Assembly (NCBI RefSeq): GCF_011058215.1
Contig: NZ_JAALFG010000002.1
Span: forward strand, 186,001-250,000
Source of the DNA: Devosia aurantiaca
GTDB taxonomy: Bacteria > Pseudomonadota > Alphaproteobacteria > Rhizobiales > Devosiaceae
Length of the DNA: 64,000 nt
Direction: 5' to 3'
A program made the translations under genes and the position numbers. Of the stretch, positions 26,042 through 36,093 are shown in pieces (positions within the stretch are counted from its first letter, which is position 1; the number at the start of each line of letters is the position of its first letter). The notes beneath the pieces are model-generated. The model was not told the DNA's origin. It ran no database searches and was given only the letters and a program-made list of their open reading frames with translations.

Positions 26042-26066
26042 GCCCGCCTCGACCAGCGAGGCGGGC
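26042..26066 (-). terminator. Terminator-like hairpin
   Basis: GCCCGCCTCG and CGAGGCGGGC form a perfect 10-bp stem with a 5-nt loop, 11 bp after the stop of the small minus-strand gene. An A/T-rich stretch follows but no clean T-run. Confidence 0.65.
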
Positions 26067-26077
26067 ATCGATCCCGA

Positions 26078-26392
26078 TCAGGCCTGTTCCAGGCCTTCGG
26101 CGACGCCGGCCAGCTGTTCGGAAACCTTCTGGTCTTCCACGCGGCCGCTGATGTTCTTGGTCTTCTCGGCAAGCGAAGCGAGCACCTTCTTGACGGCTTC
26201 GCCATCGATTGTGTCGGCCGTCAGCTTGCTTTTGAGCGAATGAAGATCGCCCTGGATGCCCTTGACGCCGGTGACATCGACATCCTTGAGCTGCTCTTCC
26301 CAGTATTCGATCTGGCTGACTGCGCTCTTGGCAGCCATCGACGAAAGGCCCTTGCTGATTGCATTGTTGAGGGTCGTAAAACGTGCCGGCAT
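26078..26392 (-). CDS. Small helical hypothetical protein
   Basis: Not recognised. A 104-residue, all-helical soluble protein (MPARFTTLNNAISKGLSSMA...) without cysteine, signal peptide or membrane segment. Charged heptad-like stretches (IEYWEEQLKDVDVTGVKGIQ, VKKVLASLAEKTKNISGRVE) suggest a helical bundle or coiled coil, as in small stress or bacteriophage-like accessory proteins. The start with AAGGAG 6 nt upstream is clear. It is a single gene with its own terminator in an accessory stretch between aat and DUF2155. Confidence 0.72.
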   Translation of the reverse strand: MPARFTTLNNAISKGLSSMAAKSAVSQIEYWEEQLKDVDVTGVKGIQGDLHSLKSKLTADTIDGEAVKKVLASLAEKTKNISGRVEDQKVSEQLAGVAEGLEQA

Positions 26393-26510
26393 GTTAGCTC
26401 CTTGGCTTGCCCGGGCGCCCAACTCCACAGCGGAGCAGGCGTGCCAGCGCGTTAATGCACTGCGGAGCGAATCAGATGCTGGGAAGCCAACAATAAAATA
26501 GGTTAATCAG

Positions 26511-26927
26511 TTAGCGCTGATCAGGCGGTGGAACGTTGGTCGAGGTTTTACACTCAATCAGCCACACATCATAGACCGCGTGGTCCACTGCGTTGAGCGC
26601 CGGCGCATCGGCAAACATCCAGCCAGTGAATATGCGGTCGGCGGAGCCGTCGAGGCTGCGCTGGTCCACTTCAAGGAAAACAGAAGACCGCTGAAGCGTG
26701 TCGCTCGCGGGCCGATCGTAGCAGGCGCGAGGCGTCATCTCGAGCGCCCCGAAGAGAACGGTCTCGTCAATATAGACGTCGAAGCGGGTAATGCGGCCCG
26801 TGATCTTGTCGAGACCGGCAAAAGTAGCCACCGGATTGGCCACCGGCTGCGCCATTGCTGGTGAAGCAGAGGCTAACACAGCCGCTGCCACCAGCGGCCG
26901 CATCAAAAGCTTGAATATCGAGACCAA
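26511..26927 (-). CDS. DUF2155 domain exported protein
   Basis: About 138 residues. A signal peptide (FKLLMRPLVAAAVLASASPA, cleaved after AMA) precedes a DUF2155 domain: ATFAGLDKITGRITRFDVYI, FGALEMTPRACYDRP with a paired cysteine near the end (WLIECKTS), and DRIFTGWMFADAPALNAVDH. The function of DUF2155 is unknown; it is periplasmic and in Rhizobiales sits next to the NDUFA12-like gene, as here. I use the TTG start at 26927 (AAGG upstream), which gives a full signal peptide; the ATG at 26903 is the alternative. The stop of NDUFA12 lies 11 bp upstream. Confidence 0.85.
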   Translation of the reverse strand: MVSIFKLLMRPLVAAAVLASASPAMAQPVANPVATFAGLDKITGRITRFDVYIDETVLFGALEMTPRACYDRPASDTLQRSSVFLEVDQRSLDGSADRIFTGWMFADAPALNAVDHAVYDVWLIECKTSTNVPPPDQR

Positions 26928-26937
26928 AGGCCCGGCC

Positions 26938-27336
26938 TTATTCCGGCGACCAGGCTTCGTAGTCGCCGGACACACGCGGACGTTCGCCCTTGTTGAGCAA
27001 GCTGCCATCAGGACGATAAGCGTTTGCCGTGCCGGTCTGATTGGCGACGTGGGGCTTCTGCCAGTCGCGCGCGACGTAAGCACTGTCTGTCGGCACCACG
27101 TCATGCGTGTGATGCAGCCATCCGCGCCAGCCCGGCGGAACAGCGGAAGCGTCCGCTGGACCGTTGTAGGTCACATAGCGTCTGTTCGCCTTCTTGTCCT
27201 GGTAGTAGCGATTTCCGAACTCGTCCGAGCCGACATAGGCGCCGAAGCGCTTCACCCAAAGGCGCGTGCCCCAGGTATTGCCGCTCCACCAGGAAAAAAT
27301 TTCGGTCAGGAACTGCTTGATACCGGGTTTGGCCAC
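26938..27336 (-). CDS. NADH:ubiquinone oxidoreductase subunit NDUFA12-like
   Basis: A 132-residue homologue of the complex I accessory subunit NDUFA12 (17.2 kDa), found in alphaproteobacteria and mitochondria, where it binds at the peripheral arm near NuoE/F/G. Conserved blocks: IFSWWSGNTWGTRLWVKRFG, VGSDEFGNRYYQDK, RRYVTYNGPADASAVPPGWR, GWLHHTHD. The GTG start has GGAA at good spacing and gives the family length. A longer frame reaches upstream (ATG at 27378) without a ribosome site. It pairs with DUF2155 downstream. Confidence 0.93.
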   Translation of the reverse strand: MAKPGIKQFLTEIFSWWSGNTWGTRLWVKRFGAYVGSDEFGNRYYQDKKANRRYVTYNGPADASAVPPGWRGWLHHTHDVVPTDSAYVARDWQKPHVANQTGTANAYRPDGSLLNKGERPRVSGDYEAWSPE

Positions 27337-27458
27337 GTCACGATTCCGAAAGTTGGCGAATTGCCAGCGATCTAGCATGGCTCGGCGGGTGAGCCTAGAG
27401 CTTGTTCGCTTCTGTGATGGTCGATGGCTGCCAAGATGCTCGGCAGCCATCCTGTCGA

Positions 27459-29273
27459 TCAGTGATTATCGCGCGGAATGCCTTCGGTCTGGGCAATGCG
27501 CTGGTAGTTGACGGCCGGCCGCAAGACGGCGCCGCTGCCCAGTTGGTCCACCAGATTGCGCTGGATTTCCTGCCATGGCGTCTGATGGCGTGGGAACTTG
27601 TAGCCACCGTCCGCTTCAAGCGCGGCGCGACGCGACGCAATTTCTTCGTCCGAGATCAGAATGTTGGCGTCGCCCTTGTTAAGGTCGATGCGAACACGAT
27701 CACCGGTGCGCAGGATGGCAAGGTTGCCGCCTGCCGCCGCTTCCGGCGATGCGTTGAGGATCGACGGCGATCCGGACGTGCCGGACTGGCGGCCGTCCCC
27801 GATACAGGCAAGCGAATGAATGCCCTTCTTGATGAGGTAGTCAGGCGGCCGCATATTGACGACTTCGGCAGCACCCGGATAGCCGATCGGACCGGCGCCG
27901 CGCATGAATAGAAGAGTATTTTCGTCGATCTCGAGCGACGGATCGTCGATGCGATGGTGGTAGTCCTCGGGACCGTCGAACACCACGGCCTTGCCCTCGA
28001 ACATGCCGGGATGCACCGGATCCGAAAGGTAGCGCTCGCGGAACTCCGCCGAGATAACGCTGGTCTTCATGATCGCATTGTCGAAGAGGTTGCCGCGCAG
28101 CACGAGGAAGCCGGCTTCGGCCTTCAACGGGTTGTCGAAGTGACGGATGACCTTATCGTCCTCGATGGTGGTCGAGCGGCAATTCTCGCCGATGGTCTTG
28201 CCGTTGACGGTGGGGGCGTTCTCGTGGATCAGGCCCTGCTTCATCAGCTCGTTGACCACTGCAGGCACGCCACCTGCATGGTAGTAGTCCTCACCGAGAT
28301 ATTCGCCGGCGGGCTGCAGGTTCACCAGCAGCGGCACCTTGTGCCCGTGCTCCTGCCATTCATCGATGTTAAGGTCGACACCGATGTGGCGGGCGATCGC
28401 ATTGATGTGGATCGGCGCATTGGTAGAGCCGCCGATCGCCGAGTTGACGACGATGGCGTTTAGGAAGTTTTCCTTAGTGAGGATATCGGAGGGCTTGAGG
28501 TCCTCGTGCACCATTTGCACGGCGCGCTGGCCGGTGCGATATGCCATTTCCTGACGATCGCGATAGGGCGCCGGGATAGCGGCCGAGCCGGGTAACTGCA
28601 TGCCCAGCGCTTCGGCAAGCGAGTTCATGGTCGAAGCCGTGCCCATCGTGTTGCAATAGCCTGTCGACGGCGCCGACGAAGCCACGAGTTCGATGAACTT
28701 GGGATAGTCGATCTCGCCAGCCGCCATCATCTGGCGTGCCTTCCACACGATCGTGCCCGAACCTGTCCGTTCGCCCTTGTGCCAGCCATTGAGCATCGGG
28801 CCAACCGACAGTGCGATAGCGGGTATGTTGACGGTCGCCGCGCCCATCAGCATGGCTGGAGTGGTCTTGTCGCAACCGATCGTCAGCACGACACCATCGA
28901 GCGGATAGCCGTAAAGCACTTCCACAAGGCCGAGATAGGCCAGATTGCGGTCGAGTCCAGCAGTCGGGCGCTTGCCGGTTTCCTGGATCGGGTGGACCGG
29001 AAATTCAATGGCGATGCCGCCAGCTTCACGGATGCCTTCGCGCACGCGCTCGGCGAGCACCATGTGGTGGCGGTTGCAGGGGCTAAGGTCCGAGCCGGTT
29101 TGGGCAATGCCGATGATCGGCTTGCCGGACTGCAGTTCCTCGCGCGACACGCCGTAGTTCATGTAGCGCTCGAGATAAAGCGCGGTCATGTCAGGATTGT
29201 CGGGGTTATCGAACCACGCACGCGAGCGTAGCTTGCGGCCGGCGGTGCCGCCGTTCTCTGCAGTCATCTTCAT
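27459..29273 (-). CDS. IlvD/EDD family sugar-acid dehydratase (probable D-galactonate/L-arabonate)
   Basis: About 604 residues of the dihydroxy-acid/6-phosphogluconate dehydratase family, which uses an Fe-S cluster. Cluster cysteines lie in [20 protein letters not shown] and [25 protein letters not shown] carries the catalytic serine. Length and the [20 protein letters not shown] start match the sugar-acid branch (arabonate/xylonate-type), not true IlvD. Beside dgoK and dgoA it most likely dehydrates D-galactonate to 2-keto-3-deoxygalactonate, replacing the enolase-superfamily DgoD. L-arabonate or D-fuconate is an alternative. The start is ATG at 29273 or 29267. It is divergent from dgoK. Confidence 0.88.
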   Translation of the reverse strand: MKMTAENGGTAGRKLRSRAWFDNPDNPDMTALYLERYMNYGVSREELQSGKPIIGIAQTGSDLSPCNRHHMVLAERVREGIREAGGIAIEFPVHPIQETGKRPTAGLDRNLAYLGLVEVLYGYPLDGVVLTIGCDKTTPAMLMGAATVNIPAIALSVGPMLNGWHKGERTGSGTIVWKARQMMAAGEIDYPKFIELVASSAPSTGYCNTMGTASTMNSLAEALGMQLPGSAAIPAPYRDRQEMAYRTGQRAVQMVHEDLKPSDILTKENFLNAIVVNSAIGGSTNAPIHINAIARHIGVDLNIDEWQEHGHKVPLLVNLQPAGEYLGEDYYHAGGVPAVVNELMKQGLIHENAPTVNGKTIGENCRSTTIEDDKVIRHFDNPLKAEAGFLVLRGNLFDNAIMKTSVISAEFRERYLSDPVHPGMFEGKAVVFDGPEDYHHRIDDPSLEIDENTLLFMRGAGPIGYPGAAEVVNMRPPDYLIKKGIHSLACIGDGRQSGTSGSPSILNASPEAAAGGNLAILRTGDRVRIDLNKGDANILISDEEIASRRAALEADGGYKFPRHQTPWQEIQRNLVDQLGSGAVLRPAVNYQRIAQTEGIPRDNH

Positions 29274-29364
29274 TATCCTTACTGGTCCGCAACGCGAACA
29301 CGAGGGGCCTTCTGAGGATCGTTTTAGCACGATGAACGGCAGAGGGAATGCGCTTGGAGCAAAA

Positions 29365-29376
29365 AATCATACAATT
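29365..29376. promoter_or_regulatory. Candidate GntR-type operator in the divergent promoter region
   Basis: AATCATACAATTG (TTGTATGATT on the other strand) lies in the 270-bp gap between the dehydratase gene and dgoK. TTGTATGAT-like words are half-sites of FadR-subfamily GntR repressors that control sugar-acid genes. Only one clear half-site is seen and no regulator gene is nearby. Confidence 0.35.
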
Positions 29377-29543
29377 GTTTTGCGTCGATCTGATTTCTGT
29401 AGCGGCCAATCTTACCGGAGTGGCGGCACCAATATCCGCTTCACGCTAAGCGGTGGTCGAGCAGGCAGGGAATCGCACTGGCATAATCAATCCTTGCCGC
29501 TTAGGGTCGCGCCGCATCTGCTGCGCTGAGGTGAGGAACAAGA

Positions 29544-30461
29544 TTGACGGACAATGTCGCATGGATTGCGGTGGATTGGGGCACTTCCAATTTGCGCGCC
29601 TGGGCCGTGGACCATAACGGTGATGTCGCCTCGTCTTCGACTTCAGACAGAGGCATGGGCAAGCTCTCGCCAGCCGACTTCCCTGCAGCCCTTGATGCAG
29701 TAGCGACCGAACTCGGCGTGGGAGGCTCAGCGGCAGACGTTCTGATTTGCGGCATGGCTGGTGCGCGCCAGGGTTGGCTCGAAGCACCATACCTCGACGC
29801 CCCTACGGATCTGCGTGGCCTGGCAGCCGGAGCAGTGCACCCCGCGATGCCCAGCTCCGGCTTACGCGTGTCTATTCTCCCCGGCGTGTGCCAGCGCCAG
29901 GGTGGTGAAAACGTCATGCGGGGCGAGGAAACCCAGTTGCTCGGGCTCGCGTCGCTGATGCCTGGCTATGACGGGTTGGTCTGCATGCCTGGGACGCATT
30001 CGAAATGGGCGCTGTTGCACGGCACCCGGATCGAGCACTTCTCGACCGCAATGACCGGCGAAATGTTCGAACTTCTCAAGACGCACTCCGTGCTCCGCCA
30101 TTCGCTCAACGGTCCGCTCGATGGGCCTGCGCGGGATGAAGGCTTCAGCGCCGGTGCCGAAGATGGGCTGTCAAAGCCTGCAGACCTATTGGGCCAGCTG
30201 TTCCGTGTTCGAGCAGCATCCTTGCTTGCCGGCCGCGGACCGGATTGGTGCGCCGGGTACCTTTCCGGCCTTCTGATTGGGACGGATATTGCGGCGAACC
30301 GTAACCGGATCGGCACGGATGCAGTGCCGCTGATCGGATCGGCAGGCCTGGCCAGGCTCTATGAACGGGTTCTGAACATGGCCGGAGTCAAAGGGCAGCC
30401 GGTGGATGCGACCGATGTCGTGCTGGCCGGACTTAAAGCCGCGCGAGCTGCGGCAAACTAG
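29544..30461 (+). CDS. dgoK: 2-dehydro-3-deoxygalactonokinase
   Basis: A 305-residue ASKHA-fold kinase that phosphorylates 2-keto-3-deoxygalactonate at C6 with ATP. AWIAVDWGTSNLRAWAVD is the first phosphate-binding motif, PGTHSKWALL the second (GTHSKW is a hallmark of DgoK) and LIGSAGLARLYERVL part of the adenosine motif. RGEETQLLGL supplies the conserved R-G-E-E-T-Q. The start is TTG with AGGAA upstream. It is followed by dgoA after 9 bp, giving the kinase-aldolase pair of the De Ley-Doudoroff galactose pathway. Confidence 0.95.
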   Translation: MTDNVAWIAVDWGTSNLRAWAVDHNGDVASSSTSDRGMGKLSPADFPAALDAVATELGVGGSAADVLICGMAGARQGWLEAPYLDAPTDLRGLAAGAVHPAMPSSGLRVSILPGVCQRQGGENVMRGEETQLLGLASLMPGYDGLVCMPGTHSKWALLHGTRIEHFSTAMTGEMFELLKTHSVLRHSLNGPLDGPARDEGFSAGAEDGLSKPADLLGQLFRVRAASLLAGRGPDWCAGYLSGLLIGTDIAANRNRIGTDAVPLIGSAGLARLYERVLNMAGVKGQPVDATDVVLAGLKAARAAAN

Positions 30462-30470
30462 GAAATGACA

Positions 30471-31082
30471 ATGGATCATCGCCATATCATCGCGATCCTG
30501 CGCGGCATCACGCCCGAGGAAGCCGTGCCGATCTGCACAGTGCTGGTCGATGCAGGCATCACTCTCATCGAGGTGCCACTCAACTCTCCCGACGCTGTCG
30601 ACAGCATCGGTCGCGCCGCGTCAGCGCTTGGCGGTCGTGCCGAGATCGGCGCTGGCACGGTGCTCACCGAAGAAGATGTGCGCGCCGTGGCGAGTGCCGG
30701 TGGCACCTTCATCGTCTCGCCCGACACCAACCCGGCTGTTATTGGCGAAACAGCGCGGCTTGGGCTGAAATCCTACCCCGGCGTCTTTTCCCCCACCGAT
30801 GCCTTCGCCGCTATTCGTGCCGGTGCCACCGGCCTTAAATTCTTTCCGGCCGAAGTGCTTGGCGCCAAGGGCATCAGGGCAATGAAGGCAGTGCTGCCGC
30901 CTGCCCTGCCACTCTACGCCGTCGGTGGGGCAAACCCCGACAATTTCCATGAGTTCTTCGACGTCGGCTGCGCCGGCTTCGGCCTCGGCACCTATATCTT
31001 CAAGCCCGGCATGAGCGCCGACGACGTCGCCGAGCGCGCGGCGCTTGCCGTGGCGGCATATGACAAAGGACGTCCGCAATGA
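30471..31082 (+). CDS. dgoA: 2-dehydro-3-deoxy-6-phosphogalactonate aldolase
   Basis: A 203-residue class I aldolase (KDPG/KDPGal aldolase TIM barrel) that splits KDPGal into pyruvate and glyceraldehyde-3-phosphate. The general-base glutamate is in LIEVPLNSPDA, and the Schiff-base lysine in GATGLKFFPAEVLG. IGAGTVLTEEDV and the phosphate-binding VGGANPDNF are family motifs. ATG at 30471 has AGGA 7 nt upstream; an ATG two codons earlier is too close to it. It overlaps the lactonase gene downstream by ATGA. Confidence 0.95.
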   Translation: MDHRHIIAILRGITPEEAVPICTVLVDAGITLIEVPLNSPDAVDSIGRAASALGGRAEIGAGTVLTEEDVRAVASAGGTFIVSPDTNPAVIGETARLGLKSYPGVFSPTDAFAAIRAGATGLKFFPAEVLGAKGIRAMKAVLPPALPLYAVGGANPDNFHEFFDVGCAGFGLGTYIFKPGMSADDVAERAALAVAAYDKGRPQ

Positions 31083-31953
31083 CCCAGACTGCGCAGCTTC
31101 TTGTGGACAGCCAATGCGCGCTTGGTGAAGGCCCGGTCTGGCACGTCGAACGCCAGCAACTCTTCTGGGTCGACATCAACAACAAGGAGCTCTTTGCCGC
31201 TTCTGCCGATGGCGAAATCCAGCAAAGCTGGGCTTTTGACGAGATGATGGCCGCCATCGCCATCGTCGATCGTGACACCTTGGTGCTCGTCGGCGAAACC
31301 GGCCTCAAGCGTCTCGACCTGCAGTCCGGCGCCGTCGAGCACTTCTTTGATCTCGAGCGCGACGTGCCAACCAATCGCGGCAATGACAGCCGCGTTCATC
31401 CATCGGGCGCCTTCTGGATCGGCACCATGGTCAAGGACGAAGGCCCAAAGGACGGCGCCGTCTACCATTACCTGGCCGGCAAGCTGCAGCGGATATCGCC
31501 GATGCCGCCATTCCGAACGCGACGAGCTTCACTGCTGATGGTCGCCGCGCCTATTGGACCGACACCCCGACCAGTCGCATCCTGACCCGCGAAACCGACC
31601 CGCAAACCGGCCTGCCGCTCGGCGACTGGACGCTGTTTGCCGATACTTCGGATCTACCCGGACATCCGGACGGTGCCGTGGTCGACAGTGAAGGTTACCT
31701 GTGGAACGCCCGTTGGGGCGGCTCATGTGTCATTCGCTTCTCTCCTGATGGCAGCGTCGATCGCACTATCGACGTTCCGGTCAGCCAAGTCACCTGCCCC
31801 GCTTTCGGCGGCCCTGACTTGAAGCGCCTGTTTCTAACCACCGCCAACAAAAACCTGTCGCCTGAACAGCTGGCCGAGGAAAAGGTCGCCGGCGGCATCT
31901 TCTTTATCGACCTCGATGTTGCCGGCTTGCCGGAAGCCAAGATCAAACTCTGA
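31079..31953 (+). CDS. SMP-30/gluconolactonase family sugar lactonase (frameshift)
   Basis: A six-bladed beta-propeller lactonase, about 290 residues. Metal-site and fold motifs: the GEGPVWHVERQQLFWVDI start (metal glutamate), NDSRVHPSGAFWIGTM, and NATSFTADGRRAYWTDTP and GHPDGAVVDSEGYLWNARWG in the second half. It probably hydrolyses galactono-1,4(1,5)-lactone to galactonate ahead of the dehydratase. The frame breaks near 31491: the upstream frame reads KLQRIS, while the downstream frame reads IADAAIPNATSF. One added G (GG to GGG at 31491-31492) joins them. It is an operon member between dgoA and the GH42 gene. Confidence 0.88.
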
Positions 31954-31963
31954 GTTGACCCAA

Positions 31964-33918
31964 ATGAACCCCGCGATCGGCGTCTGCTACTACCCTGAAC
32001 ACTGGCCCGAGGACTGGTGGGAAATCGACGCCGCATGCATGGCCGAGGTCGGCATCAAGGTCGTGCGGATCGGCGAGTTTGCTTGGTCGAAACTCGAGCC
32101 GACACCAGGCGACCTGCAGCTCGACTGGATGATCCGAGCGATGGATGTGCTTGGCCGTCACGGCCTCCAAGTCATCGTCGGCACACCCACCGCAACGCCT
32201 CCCCGCTGGATGATCGACAAGCATCCGGACATGCTCGCAGTTGACGGACAGGGCCGGCGAAAGGGCTTTGGCTCACGCCGCCACTACGACTTCTCCCATC
32301 TCGGCTATCGCGAAGAGTCCGCTCGCATCACGCGCATCCTGTCCGATGCCTTGAGCGGCCACCCTGCCCTCGGCGGCTGGCAGACCGACAACGAATATGG
32401 CTGCCACGGCACTACCTATTCCTATTCTCCGGCCGCCTTGGACGGCTTCCGGCTCTGGCTGGAACACAAGTACGGGACGATCGAGGCGCTGAACGAAGCG
32501 TGGGGCACGGTGTTCTGGTCGATGGACTACAATAGGTTCGATCAGATCGAGCTGCCAAACCTGACTGTCACCGAAGTCCTGCCGATCCACGATCTCGACT
32601 TCCGGCGCTATAGCTCAGACCAGGTCGCGGCCTTCAACAAGGTTCAGTACGACATCCTCAAGGCCGCGCGTCCCGACCTTCCGGTGATCCACAATTTCAT
32701 GAGCCGCTACACCGAGTTCGACCATTATGACGTGGCCGAAACCCTCGATGTCGCCAGCTGGGACTCCTATCCGATCGGCCATCTGGCGGTGAGCGACGAA
32801 CCGGAAGAAACCAAGCGCGCTTATCTGCGCCAGGGCGATCCGGACAACGCCGCATTTCATCACGATCATTATCGCACTGTCGGCCATGGCCGCTGGTGGA
32901 TCATGGAACAGCAGCCCGGCCCGGTAAATTGGGCGCAAGCCAACCCCGATCCCCTGCCCGGCATGGCACGTCTTTGGGCATGGGAGGCCTTTGCACACGG
33001 TGCGGAAGTGGTCTCCTACTTCCGCTGGCGTCAGGCACCCTTTGCACAAGAACAAATGCATGCGGGCCTGCATCGTCCCGATCGCGAGCCGGCTCCCGCA
33101 TACTTCGAGGCCAAGCAGGTCGCCGAAGAACTTGCCGCCACCGGTATTGGCGGCACGGCTGCCAAGGGCCGCATTGCGCTTGTCTTCGACTATCAGAGCG
33201 AATGGGCTTGGGATGTCCAGCCGCAAGCAGCCGGCTTCAAGCACGGCACGCATGTGCGGGCGCTCTACGCCACCTTCCGCAAGCACGGGCTCGACGTTGA
33301 AATCCTGTCCCCCAAGACCAAGACCTTCGACGGCTTCGACATCGTTGCCATCCCGGGTCTTTTCGCCTGGACCGATGAATTGCGCGAAGCGATCAGCAAT
33401 TTCGATGGACATCTGCTGCTCGGCCCGCGGACGGGATCGAAGACGCAGAATTTCTCTTTCCCCGCGCGGCTTGGACCCGATCTTCCGCAAAACCTGCTCG
33501 ACCTCAAGGTCGCGCGCGTCGATAGCCTTCCCCTGGCATCGAAGTGCCGGTAAAGGGCGGCGGCTCGGCCCGCCTCTGGCGCGAAAAGACCGAGGGCGGT
33601 GCCGAAATCATCATCGAGGACGTCGAAGGCGTGCCCGTGCTGGTCTCGCAGGGCAAGGTCTTCTACCTCACCGCCAGCGGCGATCGGGCCCTGATGCAGC
33701 GGGTCGCCGACTACCTCATCGCCGAGGCCAACATACCGGTCCTCACCATTCCGGCAGGCGTTCGCTGCCGCGTGCGCGGCGGCTTCCGCATCTATGTCAA
33801 CTACGGTGCAACAGCCCAAGTGCTGACCAAGGCGGATGACGAAACCGCCTATGTTGTCGGCGGCGCAGATATTGCTGCGGCGGGGGTCACCGTGGCGAAA
33901 CTCGCCAAGGCCGGGTAG
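31964..33918 (+). CDS. Beta-galactosidase, GH42 family (frameshift)
   Basis: About 650 residues. GH42 TIM barrel begins GVCYYPEHWPEDWW; the acid/base glutamate is in GGWQTDNEYGCHG, and the nucleophile in WIMEQQPGPVNWA. A trimerisation/Rossmann domain (DIVAIPGLFAWTDELREAIS) and a small C-terminal beta-domain follow. There is no signal peptide, so it is probably cytosolic and cleaves imported beta-galactosides to supply galactose. The frame breaks at the C4 run 33530-33533; one added C turns SLPLASKCR-stop into SLPPGIEVPVKGGGSARLWR. Last gene of the plus-strand operon. Confidence 0.92.
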
Positions 33919-36043
33919 AATTGGGGATAGCCGGGCGAACGTCGAACCGCCCGGCATTTGTGTCCCAATGCAGCCAGTGCACTCCGCCGTAGCAGTTCGG
34001 ACGGACCGATATAGACACCATCCGGATTGCAATTTTCCGGTGCATAGACGCGGGCAATCACCAGGTCATGCGCGCCACAATCCTCGGCAAAGGCCGCAGC
34101 ATTCGCAACGATCGCTATCGAATAATCCGGCGTCTCTACGATGCAGCCAAGACTGTCGCACCGCACGCCGCTATGCACCGCGGCGATCTCCGTCTGGTAG
34201 TTTTGGCTCCAGACATCGACAGCAAAACTTCCCGTCCGGCCCGTCGCCAGCGCCATGCCGTCTCCATCCCGAACCGCAACGGCTTGCGTCGTGTCCGAGA
34301 TCAGGACGTCGGGACGTGAATCGAAACCCAAGGTAAGGATAAGCGCAGCCGCCACAGCCGGACCCAGTAGGCGCCACCGGTTTTCAAAAAGGAAAACCAC
34401 GCGAGGGCGCCAAGGCCACAGACAATCGTCCAACCGGAAAGTAGCGGGTTACCGGTTATGCCCGCGCTCCAACCGGCCACGAGCTCAGCAACATCGACCA
34501 TCCGGTCGATACCCCACCCCATGAGCAGTAAAGCCGGTGCTTCGAGGTTAAACGGCATCAGCAGCACGGAAAGAGCGCCAAAGGGCATGATCACCAGCCC
34601 AACGAAAGGCAGGGCCAGCACATTGCCCACGACGCTGAGCGGCGATGTTTGCTGGAAATGATACGCCGAAAACAGAAGCGTAGCCGCGCCCGCGATAAGA
34701 CTCGTCCAGCCCGTAGCGACTACGGTCCGAACAATCCGGCCAACGCCGCCAGTCGCAGCATTTCCCCAGCGCTGAGGCATTTCATAAATGCCGATCAGCC
34801 CGACCACGGCGGCAAACGACAGCTGAAAGCTGGGGCGGAAGACGCTGGCCGGGTCGATCAAGATGATCAAGATCGCCGCGATCGCAACATTGCGCATGGT
34901 CAATGCCCGGCGGCCTGCAAGCACGGCACCAAAGATCAGAGCCAGCATCAGCGTCGACCGGAATGCCGGCACGTTGTCTACGCCGCCTGCCAGCAGCAGG
35001 TAGAGAAACGCTGCAATGATGCCCGCGACCGCGGCGATGTGCTTTGCCGGCCAACTCACCAGCAGCGGTATTGACGCCAGCAACAGGCGAACCAGCCAGA
35101 ACACGCCTCCGGCGACGATCGACAGGTGAAGGCCGGAGATGGAATAGATGTGAGCGAGGCCCGACGCAGCCATCACATCTCGGATTTCGTCGCTGATGCC
35201 GCTCTGGTCGCCGACGACCATGGCCTTGCCGATTGCGGCAGTGTCGTCGTCGAGCACCGCATCGATGCGCGCCGCGATGCGGTCGCGCAACGCTTGCACC
35301 TGCCGGCCCAGATTGGCTGCCTCCCCTTCCACGATCCGCTCCACAGAGCCAATAGCGGAACCATAGGCACCGATGCCGATAAAGTAGGCGTGAAACTGGC
35401 TATCATGCGCCCCAGGCAATATAGGTCCGGGAATGGGAGCCAGCCGAAGTTCGGCCCGCATTCGGTCGCCAGGTTGCAGATCGACATCGGCAGGCAAGAG
35501 CAACCGCGCGCGGCGGATATCGACAGGGCGCGAGTCGCCGATTGGTAGAAGACCGGAGGCCACGAGGCGCCGCTCCTCGCCATCCGAGGAAATGATCTCG
35601 TCAACCTGCGCCTCGTAAATGCCATAGGCCGGGTAGGCGAGCATGGATGTGCCAAACAAGGCGGCATGGATCGGCAGCAGGCAGAAGCCGAGCCAGAGCG
35701 CCGCGAGCTGCGTGGCCCATCGGAGCTGGCTCAATGACCGCTGCCAGAGAGAAAGCGCCAAGGTCCCCAGCGTCAGCGCCGTGCCAAGCGCAAACAGTTC
35801 CGGAGCAGGCTCATTGGGGAGCACGGCATAGATCGTTAGTCCGGCGATAAGGCTGAACGGCAGCAGAACAAAAAGCCGGCGATTGTCCGTTGCCTTGAGG
35901 AGCGCCTGGCAAAAACTTCGGGGCAGGCTCCAGACTGGCGACGCGGCCACGGCATTGGGCGGCCATTGTCGACGCGCCCTGCAGGCCGCACCCTCCAATG
36001 TCTGCTCACCTGACGTCACGCATGCCCCCGCCCTTGCGCTCAC
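33887..36043 (-). CDS. comEC: ComEC/Rec2-type DNA uptake channel (frameshifts)
   Basis: About 715 residues, a polytopic membrane protein thought to pass single-stranded DNA through the inner membrane. The N-terminal OB-like DUF4131 part ([20 protein letters not shown]) is followed by the competence domain ([48 protein letters not shown]). The C-terminal metallo-beta-lactamase-like part is short and lacks the metal ligands, as often in this order. The frame breaks at the A5 run 34386-34390 (one base missing). A second break near 33970-33990 is likely: the shifted frame reads [16 protein letters not shown]...RPWR and stops at 33887. The start codon (GTG at 36043) is uncertain. Confidence 0.82.
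33930..33955. terminator. Hairpin at the convergent GH42/comEC ends
   Basis: GCCGGGC and GCCCGGC pair with a 12-nt loop, 12 bp after the GH42 stop, followed by ATTTGTGT. It may end the galactoside operon, though it seems to lie inside the comEC coding end. Confidence 0.4.
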
Positions 36044-36093
36044 CCCCGCCTATGCTACACACGGCCCGCCCATCCTCATATCCCCGGTTTTCT

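Noticed and set aside
27459-29273. Calling the dehydratase ilvD (branched-chain amino acid synthesis)
   Set aside because: Length, N-terminal pattern and operon context fit the sugar-acid branch of the family.
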